Origin: Roseomonas gilardii
Lineage (GTDB): Bacteria; Pseudomonadota; Alphaproteobacteria; Acetobacterales; Acetobacteraceae
Direction: 5' to 3'
Length of the DNA stretch: 64,000 bases
Assembly (NCBI RefSeq): GCF_001941945.1
Contig: NZ_CP015583.1
Coordinates: 1,601,001 to 1,665,000, forward strand
The notes under the pieces are model-generated. The model was not told the origin of the DNA and searched no databases. It saw nothing but the letters and a program-made list of their open reading frames with translations. Position numbers and translations under genes: made by a program. This document shows, piece by piece, positions 8,790-17,796 of this stretch (position 1 is the stretch's first letter; every line of letters begins with the position of its first letter).

Positions 8790-9923
8790 ATGCCCGCTCC
8801 TCCCGCCATCCTCCAGGTCCTGCCCGCGCTGCATTCCGGCGGCGTGGAGCGCGGCACCGTGGAGATCGCCCAGGCCATCGCGCGGGCGGGCTACCGCGCC
8901 CTGGTCGCCTCGGCCGGCGGCGCGATGGCGCGAGAGGTCGAGGCGGTGGGCGGGCGCCACATCACCCTGCCGCTGGACCGGAAATCCCCCGCCGCGCTGG
9001 TCGCCAATGCCGGGGCGCTGGCCCGGCTGATCCGGGCGGAGGGGGTGCGGATCGTGCATGCGCGCTCCCGCTTCCCGGCCTGGTCCGCCTTCTGGGCCGC
9101 GCGGCGGACGGGCGCGCGCTTCGTCACCACCTATCATGGTGTGTACAGCGAGGATTTCCCGGGCAAGCGCCTCTACAACTCGGTCATGGTGCGCGGCGAC
9201 CGGGTGATCGCCATCAGCGAGCATGTGGCCGAGGTGATCCGGCAGCGCCATGGCGTCGGGCCGGACCGGCTGCGGCTGATCCCGCGCGGGGTGGATGTCT
9301 CCGCCTTCGATCCCGACACCATCCCGGCGGAACGCGTCGCCGCACTGCGCGCCGCCTGGGGATTGCCACAAGGGGGCGTGCCGGACGGGCGCCCGTTGAT
9401 GATGCTGCCCGGCCGCCTCAGCCGCTGGAAAGGGCAGGGCACCTTCCTCCAGGCCCTCTCGCGGCTCGGTGGGGACGGACCCACCGGCATCCTGGTGGGG
9501 GAGGGCGACTACCGCGCCGAGCTGGAGCGTGACGCTGCCGCGCTGGGCCTCGGGGACCGCCTGCTGCTGCCCGGCATCACTCGCGACATGCCGGCGGCGC
9601 TGATGCTGGCGGATCTGGCGGTGCATGCCAGCACCAAGCCGGAGCCCTTCGGCCGCACGGTGATCGAGGCCCAGGCCATGCGCGTGCCGGTGATCGCCGC
9701 CGATCTCGGCGCACCCCGCGAAACGGTGGAGGAGGGCGTCACCGGCTGGCGCGTGCCGCCCGGCGATCCGGAGGCGCTGGCCGGGGCGATCCGCCGCGCC
9801 CTCGCCCTGCCGGCGGAAGGGCGCGCGGCGATCGGTGCTGCGGCGCGGGCGGCGGTGCTCGCACGCTACACCACCGCCGCGATGCAGGCGGCGACGCTGG
9901 ACGTGTATCGGGAGCTGCTGTGA
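8790..9923 (+). CDS. Glycosyltransferase family 4 protein
   Basis: The 377-residue GT-B fold glycosyltransferase has the N-terminal glycine-rich loop LPALHSGGVERGTVEIA. The C-terminal donor-binding region HASTKPEPFGRTVIEAQAM carries the E-x7-E motif of family GT4. Such enzymes transfer a sugar from a nucleotide-sugar to a lipid or polysaccharide acceptor at the inner face of the membrane. The ATG at 8790 lies right before the first beta strand. The stop overlaps the GTG start of the following GT9 gene by 4 bp (GTGA), pointing to a two-gene unit for lipopolysaccharide or exopolysaccharide assembly. Confidence 0.92.
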   Translation: MPAPPAILQVLPALHSGGVERGTVEIAQAIARAGYRALVASAGGAMAREVEAVGGRHITLPLDRKSPAALVANAGALARLIRAEGVRIVHARSRFPAWSAFWAARRTGARFVTTYHGVYSEDFPGKRLYNSVMVRGDRVIAISEHVAEVIRQRHGVGPDRLRLIPRGVDVSAFDPDTIPAERVAALRAAWGLPQGGVPDGRPLMMLPGRLSRWKGQGTFLQALSRLGGDGPTGILVGEGDYRAELERDAAALGLGDRLLLPGITRDMPAALMLADLAVHASTKPEPFGRTVIEAQAMRVPVIAADLGAPRETVEEGVTGWRVPPGDPEALAGAIRRALALPAEGRAAIGAAARAAVLARYTTAAMQAATLDVYRELL

Positions 9924-10846
9924 GGATCCTGGTCATCAAGCTCTCGGCCCTGGGCGACATCGTCCTGGCCTTCGGCCCCTTCGCGGCGATCCGCGCGCAT
10001 CATCCGGATGCCCATGTCACCCTGCTGACCACGAAGCCCTTCCTGGACTTCACCCGGCACATGCCCTGGTTCGACGAGGTCTGGCAGGACGACCGGCCGA
10101 GCGGGCCGGGCGGGCTGCTGCGCCTGGCGCGCCGGCTGCGGGCCGGGCGGTTCGACCGGGTCTATGACCTGCAAACCTCCGGACGCTCCTCGCGCTACCG
10201 CCTGCTGACCGGCCGCCACCCGGAGTGGTCGGGCATCGCGCGCGGCGCCAGCCATCCCCATGCCAACCCGCTCCGGGATTCCATGCACACGCTGGAGCGG
10301 CAGCGGGAACAGCTGGAGATGGCCGGCATCCACCATTTCCCGGCACCGGATCTCGGCTGGCTGGAGGCGGACCTGTCGCATCTCGGCCTGCCGGAGCGCT
10401 TCGTCGCGCTGGTGCCGGGGGCGAGCCCGAGCCGCCCGGCCAAGCGCTGGCCGCATTTCCCGGCCCTGGCGGCGCTGCTGCCCCTGCCATCCGTGGTGGT
10501 GGGCGGCCCCTCCGAGACGGCGCTGGCCGGGGCCATCCGGGCGCAACGGCCCGATGCCATCGACCTGACCGGCCGGACATCGCTCTTCGAGCTGGCGGCG
10601 GTGCTGCGCCGCGCCGCCGTCACCGTGGGCAACGACACCGGCCCGACCCATCTGGCGGCGGCGGTGGGCAGCCCGACCCTGACACTGTTCGGTGCGGACA
10701 GCGATCCCGCGCTCACCGCCCCGCGCGGGGCGAGGGCGGCGGCGCTGCAACGCCTGCCGCTGGACAGCCTGGACCCCGCTGCCGTCATGACAGCCCTGCG
10801 CGGCCTGGACGTGCTGCCGGCACCCTCCCCATCTGCCCCACCTTGA
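9920..10846 (+). CDS. Glycosyltransferase family 9 (heptosyltransferase-like)
   Basis: The 308-residue protein starts with the GT9 hallmark [14 protein letters not shown]. It carries the C-terminal signature [22 protein letters not shown], used for binding ADP-heptose-type donors in LPS core heptosyltransferases. The GTG start at 9920 overlaps the stop of the GT4 gene. It is most likely an LPS inner-core transferase. Whether it is a WaaC, WaaF or WaaQ equivalent cannot be told, and the donor may not be heptose in this lineage. The next gene, thrS, starts 74 bp downstream. Confidence 0.9.
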   Translation: MRILVIKLSALGDIVLAFGPFAAIRAHHPDAHVTLLTTKPFLDFTRHMPWFDEVWQDDRPSGPGGLLRLARRLRAGRFDRVYDLQTSGRSSRYRLLTGRHPEWSGIARGASHPHANPLRDSMHTLERQREQLEMAGIHHFPAPDLGWLEADLSHLGLPERFVALVPGASPSRPAKRWPHFPALAALLPLPSVVVGGPSETALAGAIRAQRPDAIDLTGRTSLFELAAVLRRAAVTVGNDTGPTHLAAAVGSPTLTLFGADSDPALTAPRGARAAALQRLPLDSLDPAAVMTALRGLDVLPAPSPSAPP

Positions 10847-10919
10847 CGTGTTGCGGGCGCGGTCCCAAAGGTCGCGCCTTGTTTCACACCCCTCCCCACG
10901 CAAGGAACGGCCCGCGCCC

Positions 10920-12875
10920 ATGCCCGTGATCACTCTGCCCGACGGATCCACCCGTGCTTTCGACGGGGCGGTGACGGGCACGACGGTCGCGGCCGCCATC
11001 GGCCCCGGCCTCGCCAAGGCGGCGCTGGCCATGGAGCTGGACGGGAAGCTGGTGGATCTCGCCACCCCGGTCGAGGCGGATGCCAGCCTTCGCTTCGTCA
11101 CCCGCAAGGACCCGGAGGCGCTGGAGCTGATCCGGCACGACGCGGCGCATGTGCTGGCCGAGGCGGTGCAGGAGCTGTTCCCCGGCACCCAGGTCACCAT
11201 CGGCCCGGCGATCGAGGACGGCTTCTACTACGACTTCGCCCGCAACGAGCCCTTCAAGCCCGAGGACTTCCCGGCGATCGAGGCGAAGATGCGCGAGATC
11301 GTCGCGCGCAACGCCGGCTTCGTGCGCGAGGTCTGGCCGCGCGAGGAGGCGATCCGCTTCTTCGAGGAGAAGGGCGAGCGCTACAAGGCCGAGCTGATCC
11401 GCGACCTGCCGGCGGATGTGCCGATCAGCATCTACCGCCAGGGCGAATGGCTCGACCTCTGCCGCGGGCCGCACATGCGCTCGACCGGCGATATCGGCTC
11501 CGCCTTCAAGCTGATGAAGGTGGCCGGGGCCTATTGGCGCGGCGACCACCGCAACGCCATGCTGTCCCGCATCTACGCCACCGCCTGGCGCGACCAGAAG
11601 GAGCTGGACGCCTACCTGCTGCGGCTGGAGGAGGCGGAGCGGCGCGACCACCGCAAGATCGGCAAGGAGATGGACCTGTTCCATCTCCAGGAGGAGGCGG
11701 TCGGCTCCATCTTCTGGCACCCCAAGGGCTGGAAGCTCTACCGGGCGCTGGAAGACTTCATGCGCCGCCGGCTGGACGATGCGGACTATCAGGAGGTCCG
11801 CACCCCGCAGCTCGTGGACCGCAAGCTCTGGATCGCTTCCGGCCACTGGGAGAAGTTCCGCGAGAACATGTTCATCGCCACCGTCGAGGACGAGTCCGAG
11901 AAGGACCGCGTCCTCGCGCTGAAGCCGATGAACTGTCCCTGCCACGTGCAGATCTTCAACCAGGGCCTGCGCAGCTACCGCGAGCTGCCGCTGCGCATGG
12001 CCGAGTTCGGCGCCTGTCACCGCTACGAGCCCTCGGGCGCGCTGCACGGCATCATGCGGGTACGCTCCTTCACCCAGGACGACGCCCACATCTTCTGCAC
12101 CGAGGAGCAGATCGCGGGCGAGACGGTGAAGTTCGTGGCCCTGCTCTCCGCGATCTACCGCGACCTGGGCTTCGAGAGCTTCCGGGTGAAGTTCTCCGAC
12201 CGCCCCGAGAAGCGCGCCGGCACGGACGAGGTCTGGGACCACGCGGAGGGCGCGCTGCACGAGGCCTGCCGCATCGCCAATGTGGAATACGAGATGAACC
12301 CGGGGGAGGGCGCCTTCTACGGCCCGAAGCTGGAATTCGTCCTCCGCGACGCGATCGGCCGCGACTGGCAGTGCGGCACGCTGCAGGTGGATTTCGTGCT
12401 GCCGGAGCGCCTGGACGCCGAATACGTGGCCGAGGACGGCACCCGCAAGCGCCCGGTCATGCTGCACCGCGCCATCCTGGGCAGCTTCGAGCGCTTCATC
12501 GGCATCCTGATCGAGCAGCATGCCGGCCGCTTCCCGCTCTGGCTGGCCCCGGTGCAGGTGGTGGTGGCGACCATCGTCAGCGACGCCGATGCCTATGCCG
12601 GGCAGGTGGGGCTGGCGCTGCGCGCCGCCGGGCTCCGGGTGGAGCTCGACACGCGCAACGAGAAGATCAACCGCAAGGTGGCGGACCATATCGCGGGCCG
12701 CGTACCGCTGATGGTGGTGATCGGGCGGCGCGAGGCCGAGGAAGGGAAGATCGTGCTGCGCCGCCTGCCCGGGCGCGAGCAGGAGACCCTGTCCCTGGAC
12801 GAGGCCGTGGCGAAGCTGGCGGCGGAAGCCGCCCCGCCCGATGCCAACCGCGAGAACATGGTTGCAGCGGCCTGA
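10920..12875 (+). CDS. thrS: Threonyl-tRNA synthetase
   Basis: The 651-residue class II aminoacyl-tRNA synthetase attaches threonine to tRNA-Thr in the cytosol. An N-terminal TGS domain (about residues 1-62) is followed by the editing domain with [11 protein letters not shown], the H-x3-H site. The catalytic core contains the zinc cysteine in MNCPCHVQ and motif 2 around [15 protein letters not shown]. The anticodon-binding domain is at the C-terminus (from about residue 545). Length and domain order match the bacterial norm. The ATG at 10920 follows AAGGAACGG. thrS directly upstream of infC is a common bacterial arrangement, and only 48 bp separate them. Confidence 0.98.
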   Translation: MPVITLPDGSTRAFDGAVTGTTVAAAIGPGLAKAALAMELDGKLVDLATPVEADASLRFVTRKDPEALELIRHDAAHVLAEAVQELFPGTQVTIGPAIEDGFYYDFARNEPFKPEDFPAIEAKMREIVARNAGFVREVWPREEAIRFFEEKGERYKAELIRDLPADVPISIYRQGEWLDLCRGPHMRSTGDIGSAFKLMKVAGAYWRGDHRNAMLSRIYATAWRDQKELDAYLLRLEEAERRDHRKIGKEMDLFHLQEEAVGSIFWHPKGWKLYRALEDFMRRRLDDADYQEVRTPQLVDRKLWIASGHWEKFRENMFIATVEDESEKDRVLALKPMNCPCHVQIFNQGLRSYRELPLRMAEFGACHRYEPSGALHGIMRVRSFTQDDAHIFCTEEQIAGETVKFVALLSAIYRDLGFESFRVKFSDRPEKRAGTDEVWDHAEGALHEACRIANVEYEMNPGEGAFYGPKLEFVLRDAIGRDWQCGTLQVDFVLPERLDAEYVAEDGTRKRPVMLHRAILGSFERFIGILIEQHAGRFPLWLAPVQVVVATIVSDADAYAGQVGLALRAAGLRVELDTRNEKINRKVADHIAGRVPLMVVIGRREAEEGKIVLRRLPGREQETLSLDEAVAKLAAEAAPPDANRENMVAAA

Positions 12876-12912
12876 GCCGCGCACCATAAAATCATTCCTA
12901 CGAAACCGTAAC

Positions 12913-12926
12913 AGGAGCTAACCCTG
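12913..12926 (+). promoter_or_regulatory. infC ribosome binding site and CTG start
   Basis: AGGAG at 12913-12917 is followed after 6 bases by CTG at 12924-12926. This is the only well-placed ribosome binding site for infC. It decides the start and suggests IF-3 autocontrol through an unfavoured codon. Confidence 0.75.
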
Positions 12927-13463
12927 GCCCGAGGCCCTATTCCGAACCAGCTTCCCACCCGCGACGGTCCGCGGGTGAATGAGGATATCCGCGTCCCGCA
13001 GGTCCGCCTGATCGACCAGGACGGCGAGATGCTCGGCGTGATGAGCGCGCGCGACGCCCTGCTGCGCGCCTATGATGTCGGGATGGATCTCCTGGAAATC
13101 AGCCCGAACGCCGATCCGCCGGTCTGCAAGATCACCGACTACGGCAAGTACAAGTACGAGCAGCAGAAGAAGGCCAACGAGGCCCGCAAGAAGCAGAAGG
13201 TCGTCGAGATCAAGGAGATCAAGGTACGGCCGAACATCGATGACCACGACTACGAGGTGAAGATGCGCGCCGCGCGCTCCTTCATCGAGGAAGGCGACAA
13301 GGTCAAGGTGACGCTTCGCTTCCGCGGCCGTGAGATGGCGCACCAGGATCTGGGTGCCAAGGTGCTGGAGCGGATCCGGACCGAGCTGGGCGATACCGTG
13401 AAGGTGGAATCCATGCCGCGCCTGGAGAACCGCCAGATGATCATGGTGCTGGCGCCGAAGTAA
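12924..13463 (+). CDS. infC: Translation initiation factor IF-3, non-canonical CTG start
   Basis: The 179-residue IF-3 binds the 30S subunit, keeps subunits apart and proofreads start codons. The N-domain ([17 protein letters not shown]), the lysine-rich linker ([19 protein letters not shown]) and the C-domain ([19 protein letters not shown]) are all present. No ATG, GTG or TTG in frame gives a full N-terminus. A strong Shine-Dalgarno AGGAG at 12913-12917 stands 6 bases before CTG at 12924, and that frame encodes an N-terminus of the usual kind ([20 protein letters not shown]). The first conventional start, GTG at 12975, has no ribosome binding site and would remove 17 residues. A rare start fits the known autocontrol of infC, where IF-3 discriminates against its own non-standard start codon. 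Confidence 0.95.
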   Translation: MARGPIPNQLPTRDGPRVNEDIRVPQVRLIDQDGEMLGVMSARDALLRAYDVGMDLLEISPNADPPVCKITDYGKYKYEQQKKANEARKKQKVVEIKEIKVRPNIDDHDYEVKMRAARSFIEEGDKVKVTLRFRGREMAHQDLGAKVLERIRTELGDTVKVESMPRLENRQMIMVLAPK

Positions 13464-13775
13464 GGCCGCCCCGCCCCGGAAGGCCTCCTTCCGGTGGGGC
13501 GACCCCATGGGGCGATCCGGTTCCGGTTCGCCCGTTCCGGCTGGCGGCAGGCCCTGGGCCTGGCCGCCCGGCCGCGTTTGCGCCGTTCGCGGCGCTTCCG
13601 GCTGGTGGACGGACCCTGGCGGTGCGTGGTCTCCCGCACCGGCGGAAAAAAGCGGGCCGATGAGGTCAGCCGAAGCGGGGGTGCCGCGTTCCCGCCCTGA
13701 CCGGCCGGTGCGCCCCCGGGCTTGCGGGCCATCGCCGGCTGGCTGACTTTGTGCCGGCAAGGGTGAGGAAGCCGC
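13464..13775. other. Gene-free stretch between infC and the ABC exporter gene
   Basis: This 312-bp stretch holds no convincing gene. Just after infC an imperfect hairpin (GCCCCGGAAGG paired with CCTTCCGGTGGGGC, 13473-13500) may serve as the transcription end, although no T run follows. rpmI and rplT, which often follow infC, are absent here. Short open frames on the + strand show no ribosome binding site or recognisable protein. Confidence 0.6.
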
Positions 13776-15560
13776 ATGCATTTCATCCGCCTCTACGCCA
13801 GGGTTCTGGGCCTCCTGGCGCCAGACAAATGGGTCGCGATCGGCCTCGCCTTCTCGGCCCTGGCCCTGGCCGGGCTGCAGTTCCTCGAACCGGTCCTGTT
13901 CGGGCGGGTGGTGGACGTGCTGTCCGCCTCCGGCCGCCTGCCGGCCAGCGAGATCTGGCGGCAGGCCATGGCCCTGCTGGTGGTCTGGGGGGCGGTGGGC
14001 CTCACCGGGATCGCGGCGAATGTCGCGACCTCCCTGCTGGCGGACCGCATGTCGCACCGGAACCGGCTGGTCTCGATGCACCGCTTCTTCCAGCACGTGC
14101 TGTCGCTGCCGCTGTCCTTCCATGGCGACACGCAGTCCGGCCGGATCATGAAGATCATGCTCTCCGGCTCGGACAAGCTCTTCTCGCTGTGGCTGGGCTT
14201 CTTCCGCGAGCACCTGATGACCTTCCTCTCGGCCATCGTGCTCCTGCCCCTGACGCTGTTCCTGAACTGGCGGCTGGGCCTGCTGCTCATGGCCCTGGTG
14301 GTGATCTTCGTCACCGTCTCGATCTTCGTGATCAAGCGCACCCAGGCGGCGCAGGAGCATGTGGAGCAGCTCCATTCCGGGCTGGCGGGCAATGTGCAGG
14401 ATGCGCTGTCGAACGTGACGGTGGTGCAGGCCTTCACCCGGATCAATGCCGAGACCCGGGCCTTCGGCGACACCATCCAGCAGGTCCTGGCGCACCAGTT
14501 CCCCGTGCTGAACTGGTGGGCGGTGGTGACGGTGATGACCCGCGCCTGCTCCACCATCTGCATCATCCTGATCTTCCTGCTCGGCACCTGGCTGCACATG
14601 CGGGGGCAGGCGACGGTGGGCGAGATCGTCTCCTTCATGGGCTTCGCCAACATGCTGATCTCGCGCATGGAGGGGGCGGTGGCCTTCGCCTCGCAGACCG
14701 TGCTGCAGATGCCGGCCCTGGCGGAGATGTTCTCGGTGCTCGATGCCCGCTCCTCCGTGCCCGAAAAGCCGAACGCCGTGGATATCGGCCAGGCGAAGGG
14801 CGAGGTGCGCTTCGAGAACGTGGCCTTCGGCTATCCGGGCGGCCCGCTGATCCTGAAGGATGTCTCCTTCACCGCGCCGCAGGGACGCACCATGGCCCTG
14901 GTCGGCCAGACCGGCGCCGGCAAGTCCACCGCCATGTCCCTCCTCCAGCGGCTCTGGGACCCGGTCTCCGGCCGGATCACGCTGGATGGGCACGACCTGC
15001 GCGACATCTCCCTGGACTCGCTGCGCGGGAATATCGGCGTGGTGTTCCAGGATTCGATGTTGTTCAACCGCACCATCCGGGAGAACCTGCTGATCGGCCG
15101 GCCGGGCGCGACGCAGGAGCAGATCGAGCACGCCTGCCGCATGGCCGAGGCGCATGACTTCATCATGCGCCAGCCCCTGGGCTACGACACGCTGATCGGC
15201 GAACGGGGCAGCTCGCTGTCGGGCGGGCAGAAGCAGCGCCTTTCCATCGCCCGCGCGCTGCTGAAGGACCCGCCGGTGCTGATCCTGGACGAGGCCACGA
15301 GCGCGCTCGACACCGCCACCGAGGCCCGGGTGCAGAAAGCGCTGAAGGCCCTGATGGCCGGGCGCACCACCTTCATCATCGCCCACCGGCTTTCCACCGT
15401 CCGGGACGCGGACGAGATCATGGTGTTCGACGCGGGCTACATCGCGGAACGCGGCACCTTCGACGAGCTGGTGGCGCTGAACGGCCGCTTCGCCGAGCTG
15501 GTGAAGACCCAGCTCGCCGGCACCACCACGGTGAGCCAGCCGGCCCCCGTGCCCGCCTGA
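13776..15560 (+). CDS. ndvA: NdvA-like glucan ABC exporter (permease-ATPase)
   Basis: The 594-residue half-transporter has an N-terminal exporter membrane domain with about six transmembrane helices (residues 15-300). The C-terminal ATPase has Walker A GQTGAGKST, signature LSGGQKQRLSIARAL, Walker B VLILDEATSALD and switch histidine AHRLSTV. The sequence is of the NdvA/ChvA type, which exports cyclic beta-1,2-glucan to the periplasm and works as a homodimer. No glucan synthase gene (ndvB) is nearby, so the substrate is inferred from family resemblance only. The ATG at 13776 has GAGGAAG upstream. Transcription ends at a strong terminator 40 bp after the stop. Confidence 0.88.
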   Translation: MHFIRLYARVLGLLAPDKWVAIGLAFSALALAGLQFLEPVLFGRVVDVLSASGRLPASEIWRQAMALLVVWGAVGLTGIAANVATSLLADRMSHRNRLVSMHRFFQHVLSLPLSFHGDTQSGRIMKIMLSGSDKLFSLWLGFFREHLMTFLSAIVLLPLTLFLNWRLGLLLMALVVIFVTVSIFVIKRTQAAQEHVEQLHSGLAGNVQDALSNVTVVQAFTRINAETRAFGDTIQQVLAHQFPVLNWWAVVTVMTRACSTICIILIFLLGTWLHMRGQATVGEIVSFMGFANMLISRMEGAVAFASQTVLQMPALAEMFSVLDARSSVPEKPNAVDIGQAKGEVRFENVAFGYPGGPLILKDVSFTAPQGRTMALVGQTGAGKSTAMSLLQRLWDPVSGRITLDGHDLRDISLDSLRGNIGVVFQDSMLFNRTIRENLLIGRPGATQEQIEHACRMAEAHDFIMRQPLGYDTLIGERGSSLSGGQKQRLSIARALLKDPPVLILDEATSALDTATEARVQKALKALMAGRTTFIIAHRLSTVRDADEIMVFDAGYIAERGTFDELVALNGRFAELVKTQLAGTTTVSQPAPVPA

Positions 15561-15600
15561 AGGGATCGCCGGCTCGGCCGGCCAGGGCCGCGAACATGGA

Positions 15601-15630
15601 AAAGCCGCCACGGAACCCCGTGGCGGCTTT
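15601..15630 (+). terminator. Rho-independent terminator after ndvA-like gene
   Basis: A perfect 13-bp stem (AAAGCCGCCACGG / CCGTGGCGGCTTT) with a 4-base loop is followed by CGCTTCTT. The arms carry A and T tracts, so it can work in both directions. It also closes the minus-strand gene that ends at 15681. Confidence 0.85.
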
Positions 15631-15680
15631 CGCTTCTTCCGGCTATCCCGTCCCACAAGGAGCGGGATGGCTGCTCCGGA

Positions 15681-16142
15681 TTACCGCACCAGGCGCAGGC
15701 TGCCGTCCGGCGCCCGCTCGTACACGCCGCCGCCGCCGAGATAGGCGCCGTTGCTGGCGCTGCGGCGGGACGAGTTGGCACGGTTGCGCAGATGCGCCGG
15801 ACCGGTGCCGGGCCCGCCATCGACCGACGAGGAGCCCGCGCCGCTGTAGTCGCGCGGGGTCGCCCCAGGGGTGGCGTAGGAGGTGCCCGTGCGGTTCATC
15901 GGCGGCGTGTTGACGCGCGAGGAACCGGCCGCGCTCATGTCACGCGGCGTGGAGCCATATCCCGGACGGCTGGTGGCCGGGTTGTTCAGCATCGGCGTAT
16001 CGACGCCGGAGGAACCGGCGCCGCTGTTGTCACGCGGCGTGGCGCCCGGAAGGGCCTGGGTGGCCGGCATCTGCTGCGCCGAGGCGGCGCCGGCGCCGAG
16101 GGCGAGAGCCAGGGCGCAGGCCGAGAACAAGGTCCTGTTCAT
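15681..16142 (-). CDS. Secreted repeat protein of unknown function
   Basis: The 153-residue protein has a clear Sec signal peptide (hydrophobic residues 5-20, cleavage near ASA-QQ at 22-23), so it should be periplasmic or secreted. The mature part contains three copies of an 18-residue unit with consensus G-[AS]-TPRD-x-S-x-AGSS-x-V. They stand at residues 33-50, 63-80 and 93-110, an exact 30-residue period, with Pro/Asn-rich spacers between. No catalytic motif or known domain is recognised, and the composition (Gly, Ser, Pro, Thr) suggests a disordered chain. The ATG at 16142 follows an excellent AAGGAG site. It is alone on its strand between two terminator-like hairpins. Confidence 0.75.
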   Translation of the reverse strand: MNRTLFSACALALALGAGAASAQQMPATQALPGATPRDNSGAGSSGVDTPMLNNPATSRPGYGSTPRDMSAAGSSRVNTPPMNRTGTSYATPGATPRDYSGAGSSSVDGGPGTGPAHLRNRANSSRRSASNGAYLGGGGVYERAPDGSLRLVR

Positions 16143-16180
16143 TGTTGATCTCCTTGGGTGGACCCCATGAAGAAGTGACT

Positions 16181-16197
16181 CCCCTGAATTCCAGGGG
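16181..16197. terminator. Small hairpin between ROK kinase and repeat protein genes
   Basis: CCCCTG and CAGGGG form a 6-bp stem around AATTC. It stands between two minus-strand genes, downstream of the ROK kinase. It may end that transcript, although it is short and has no T run on the minus strand. Confidence 0.3.
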
Positions 16198-16357
16198 CCT
16201 TCTTCTCCCGGCTGGGTCTCGACCGGCTAACGGAGACTTTGCCGCCAAGTTGCGGTCACGTCTTCGCGCCATGGGACGGGCGTGAAAGCCGGACGAGCAT
16301 TTCGGCGGGAAAGTCCCCGTTGCAATGCGGAAGACGAGGACTTGGCGCCGCGCCGCC

Positions 16358-17263
16358 TCAACCGTGGTCCCAGAGCCGGGCGGCGCCGAAGACGCCCGAA
16401 CTGTCGCCATGCTTCGCCTGCACGATGTTGGTCCGGTGCGAGTCCCCGAAGATCCAGGGCTCCATCAGGCGCGGCACCTCGTGATAGCAGTGCTCCAGGT
16501 TCGAGACGCCGCCGCCAAGCACGATCACGTCCGGGTCCAGCATGTTCGTCAGGTTGGCCAGGGCCCGGGCCAGCCGGTCGGCATGGCGCTCCAGCCCGGC
16601 GCGGGCGATGGGATCGCCGGCCGCGGCCTGCTCGCCGATCGCGGAGGCATCGCGATGCCCGGGACCATAGGTATCGACGGCGAGGCCGGGGCCGGACAGA
16701 TAGGTCTCCAGGCAGTTCGGGTTGCCGCACCAGCAATGGGTGCCCGGCATCTCCTCGGCGCGCATCCAGGGCAGGGGAGTATGTCCCCATTCGCCGGCGA
16801 TCCGGTTCGGCCCGTTCAGTGGATAACCGTTCACCACGATGCCGGCGCCGCAGCCTGTGCCCAGGATCACCGCGAAGACGACCGGATAGCCCTGGCCCGC
16901 CCCGTCGGCGGCCTCGCTCATCGCCAGGCAGTTGGCGTCGTTCATGACCCGGACCTCGCGGCCGATGGCGCGCGCCAGATCGACGTCGAGCGGATGCCCG
17001 TTCATCTCCTGGGTGTTGGCATTCCGCACCAGGCCACTATGGGGGCTGATGCTGCCGGGAATGCCGACGCCGATGGTCGGCCGGCCATCGGCGCTGCGGA
17101 GCTCCGCCTCGGCTTCCGCCACCAGCGCGGCGATGTTGTTCACGATGTCGTCATAGGCCCGGGGCGTCGACCTGCGCCGGCGCAGGCGCACATGGCCATC
17201 CTCGTCCAGGGCAACGATCTCCGTCTTCGTGCCGCCCAGATCGACGCCAAGCTTGATGCGCAT
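16358..17263 (-). CDS. ROK family sugar kinase (fructokinase/N-acetylhexosamine kinase type)
   Basis: The 302-residue kinase has the ATP phosphate loop DLGGTKTE near the N-terminus and the sugar-binding region NDANCLAMSEA. The ROK zinc motif is present as GTHCWCGNPNCLETYLSGP, and an adenosine motif as DVIVLGGGVSN. ROK kinases phosphorylate a hexose in the cytosol; the Mak and NagK groups look alike at this level, so fructose, mannose or N-acetylglucosamine are all possible. I set the start at the ATG at 17263, directly before the first strand (RIKLGVDLGGTK). No sugar transporter or metabolic partner is adjacent. Confidence 0.9.
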   Translation of the reverse strand: MRIKLGVDLGGTKTEIVALDEDGHVRLRRRRSTPRAYDDIVNNIAALVAEAEAELRSADGRPTIGVGIPGSISPHSGLVRNANTQEMNGHPLDVDLARAIGREVRVMNDANCLAMSEAADGAGQGYPVVFAVILGTGCGAGIVVNGYPLNGPNRIAGEWGHTPLPWMRAEEMPGTHCWCGNPNCLETYLSGPGLAVDTYGPGHRDASAIGEQAAAGDPIARAGLERHADRLARALANLTNMLDPDVIVLGGGVSNLEHCYHEVPRLMEPWIFGDSHRTNIVQAKHGDSSGVFGAARLWDHG

Positions 17264-17502
17264 GAACAGCCTCGTTCTCCCGCCCCGGAGGCTGCGGCAA
17301 GACGGGGACGCAGGCAAGCGGCACCACGTACCGCCCTAACACTGGTGAAGGAAGCGGGACGTGACGCGGGGCGCGGAGCCGGGCAGAGAGGGACCGAGAC
17401 AGGGGCCGCCGCCGGACACAGTCCGGTGACCGGCCCGGCCGGCGGGCACGGGGGTTCCGGCTGTGCTGGACAGGCTGGCGTGGGAGTGATGGAATTGCGA
17501 CG

Positions 17503-17754
17503 ATGAGCGAGACGGTGCTCGATGTGAAGGGGCTGAGCTGCCCCCTGCCAGTGCTGAAGGCGAACAAGGCCCTTCGATCCCTGCCTGCCGGGGCACGGCT
17601 GACGGTGCTGGCCACGGACCCGGCCAGCGTCAAGGATTTCCAGGCCTATGCCCGGGAAACCGGCCATGCGCTCGTCAGCTTCAGCGAGGGGGCCGGCCTG
17701 TACCGCTTCACGCTGCGCAAACGGAAGGACACGGTCGCGCCCGAGGCCGACTGA
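17503..17754 (+). CDS. TusA/SirA-family sulfurtransferase-like protein
   Basis: The 83-residue protein has the family motif CPLP with the active cysteine at residue 13 (LDVKGLSCPLPVLKANKAL) and the two-layer fold pattern of TusA. TusA-type proteins carry persulfide sulfur for tRNA thiolation or molybdenum cofactor and other sulfur pathways. Which pathway applies here is not shown by its neighbours. The length is normal. It lies 42 bp before the HDAC-like gene on the same strand and could be the first gene of that unit. Confidence 0.88.
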   Translation: MSETVLDVKGLSCPLPVLKANKALRSLPAGARLTVLATDPASVKDFQAYARETGHALVSFSEGAGLYRFTLRKRKDTVAPEAD

Positions 17755-17796
17755 CCCGGCGGGAGGGGACCGGGGGCAGGGGGGAAGAAAGAACAA

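Noticed and set aside
12975-13463. infC starting at GTG 12975
   Set aside because: There is no ribosome binding site there and it would drop 17 conserved-type residues; CTG 12924 has an ideal site.
12918-15656. A 912-residue open frame on the - strand
   Set aside because: It lies opposite infC and the ABC exporter gene and has only low-complexity His/Gln/Arg-rich sequence.
16143-16357. Possible small RNA or leader between the repeat protein and ROK kinase genes
   Set aside because: Only one short hairpin is visible and there is no promoter-terminator pair to support an RNA gene.
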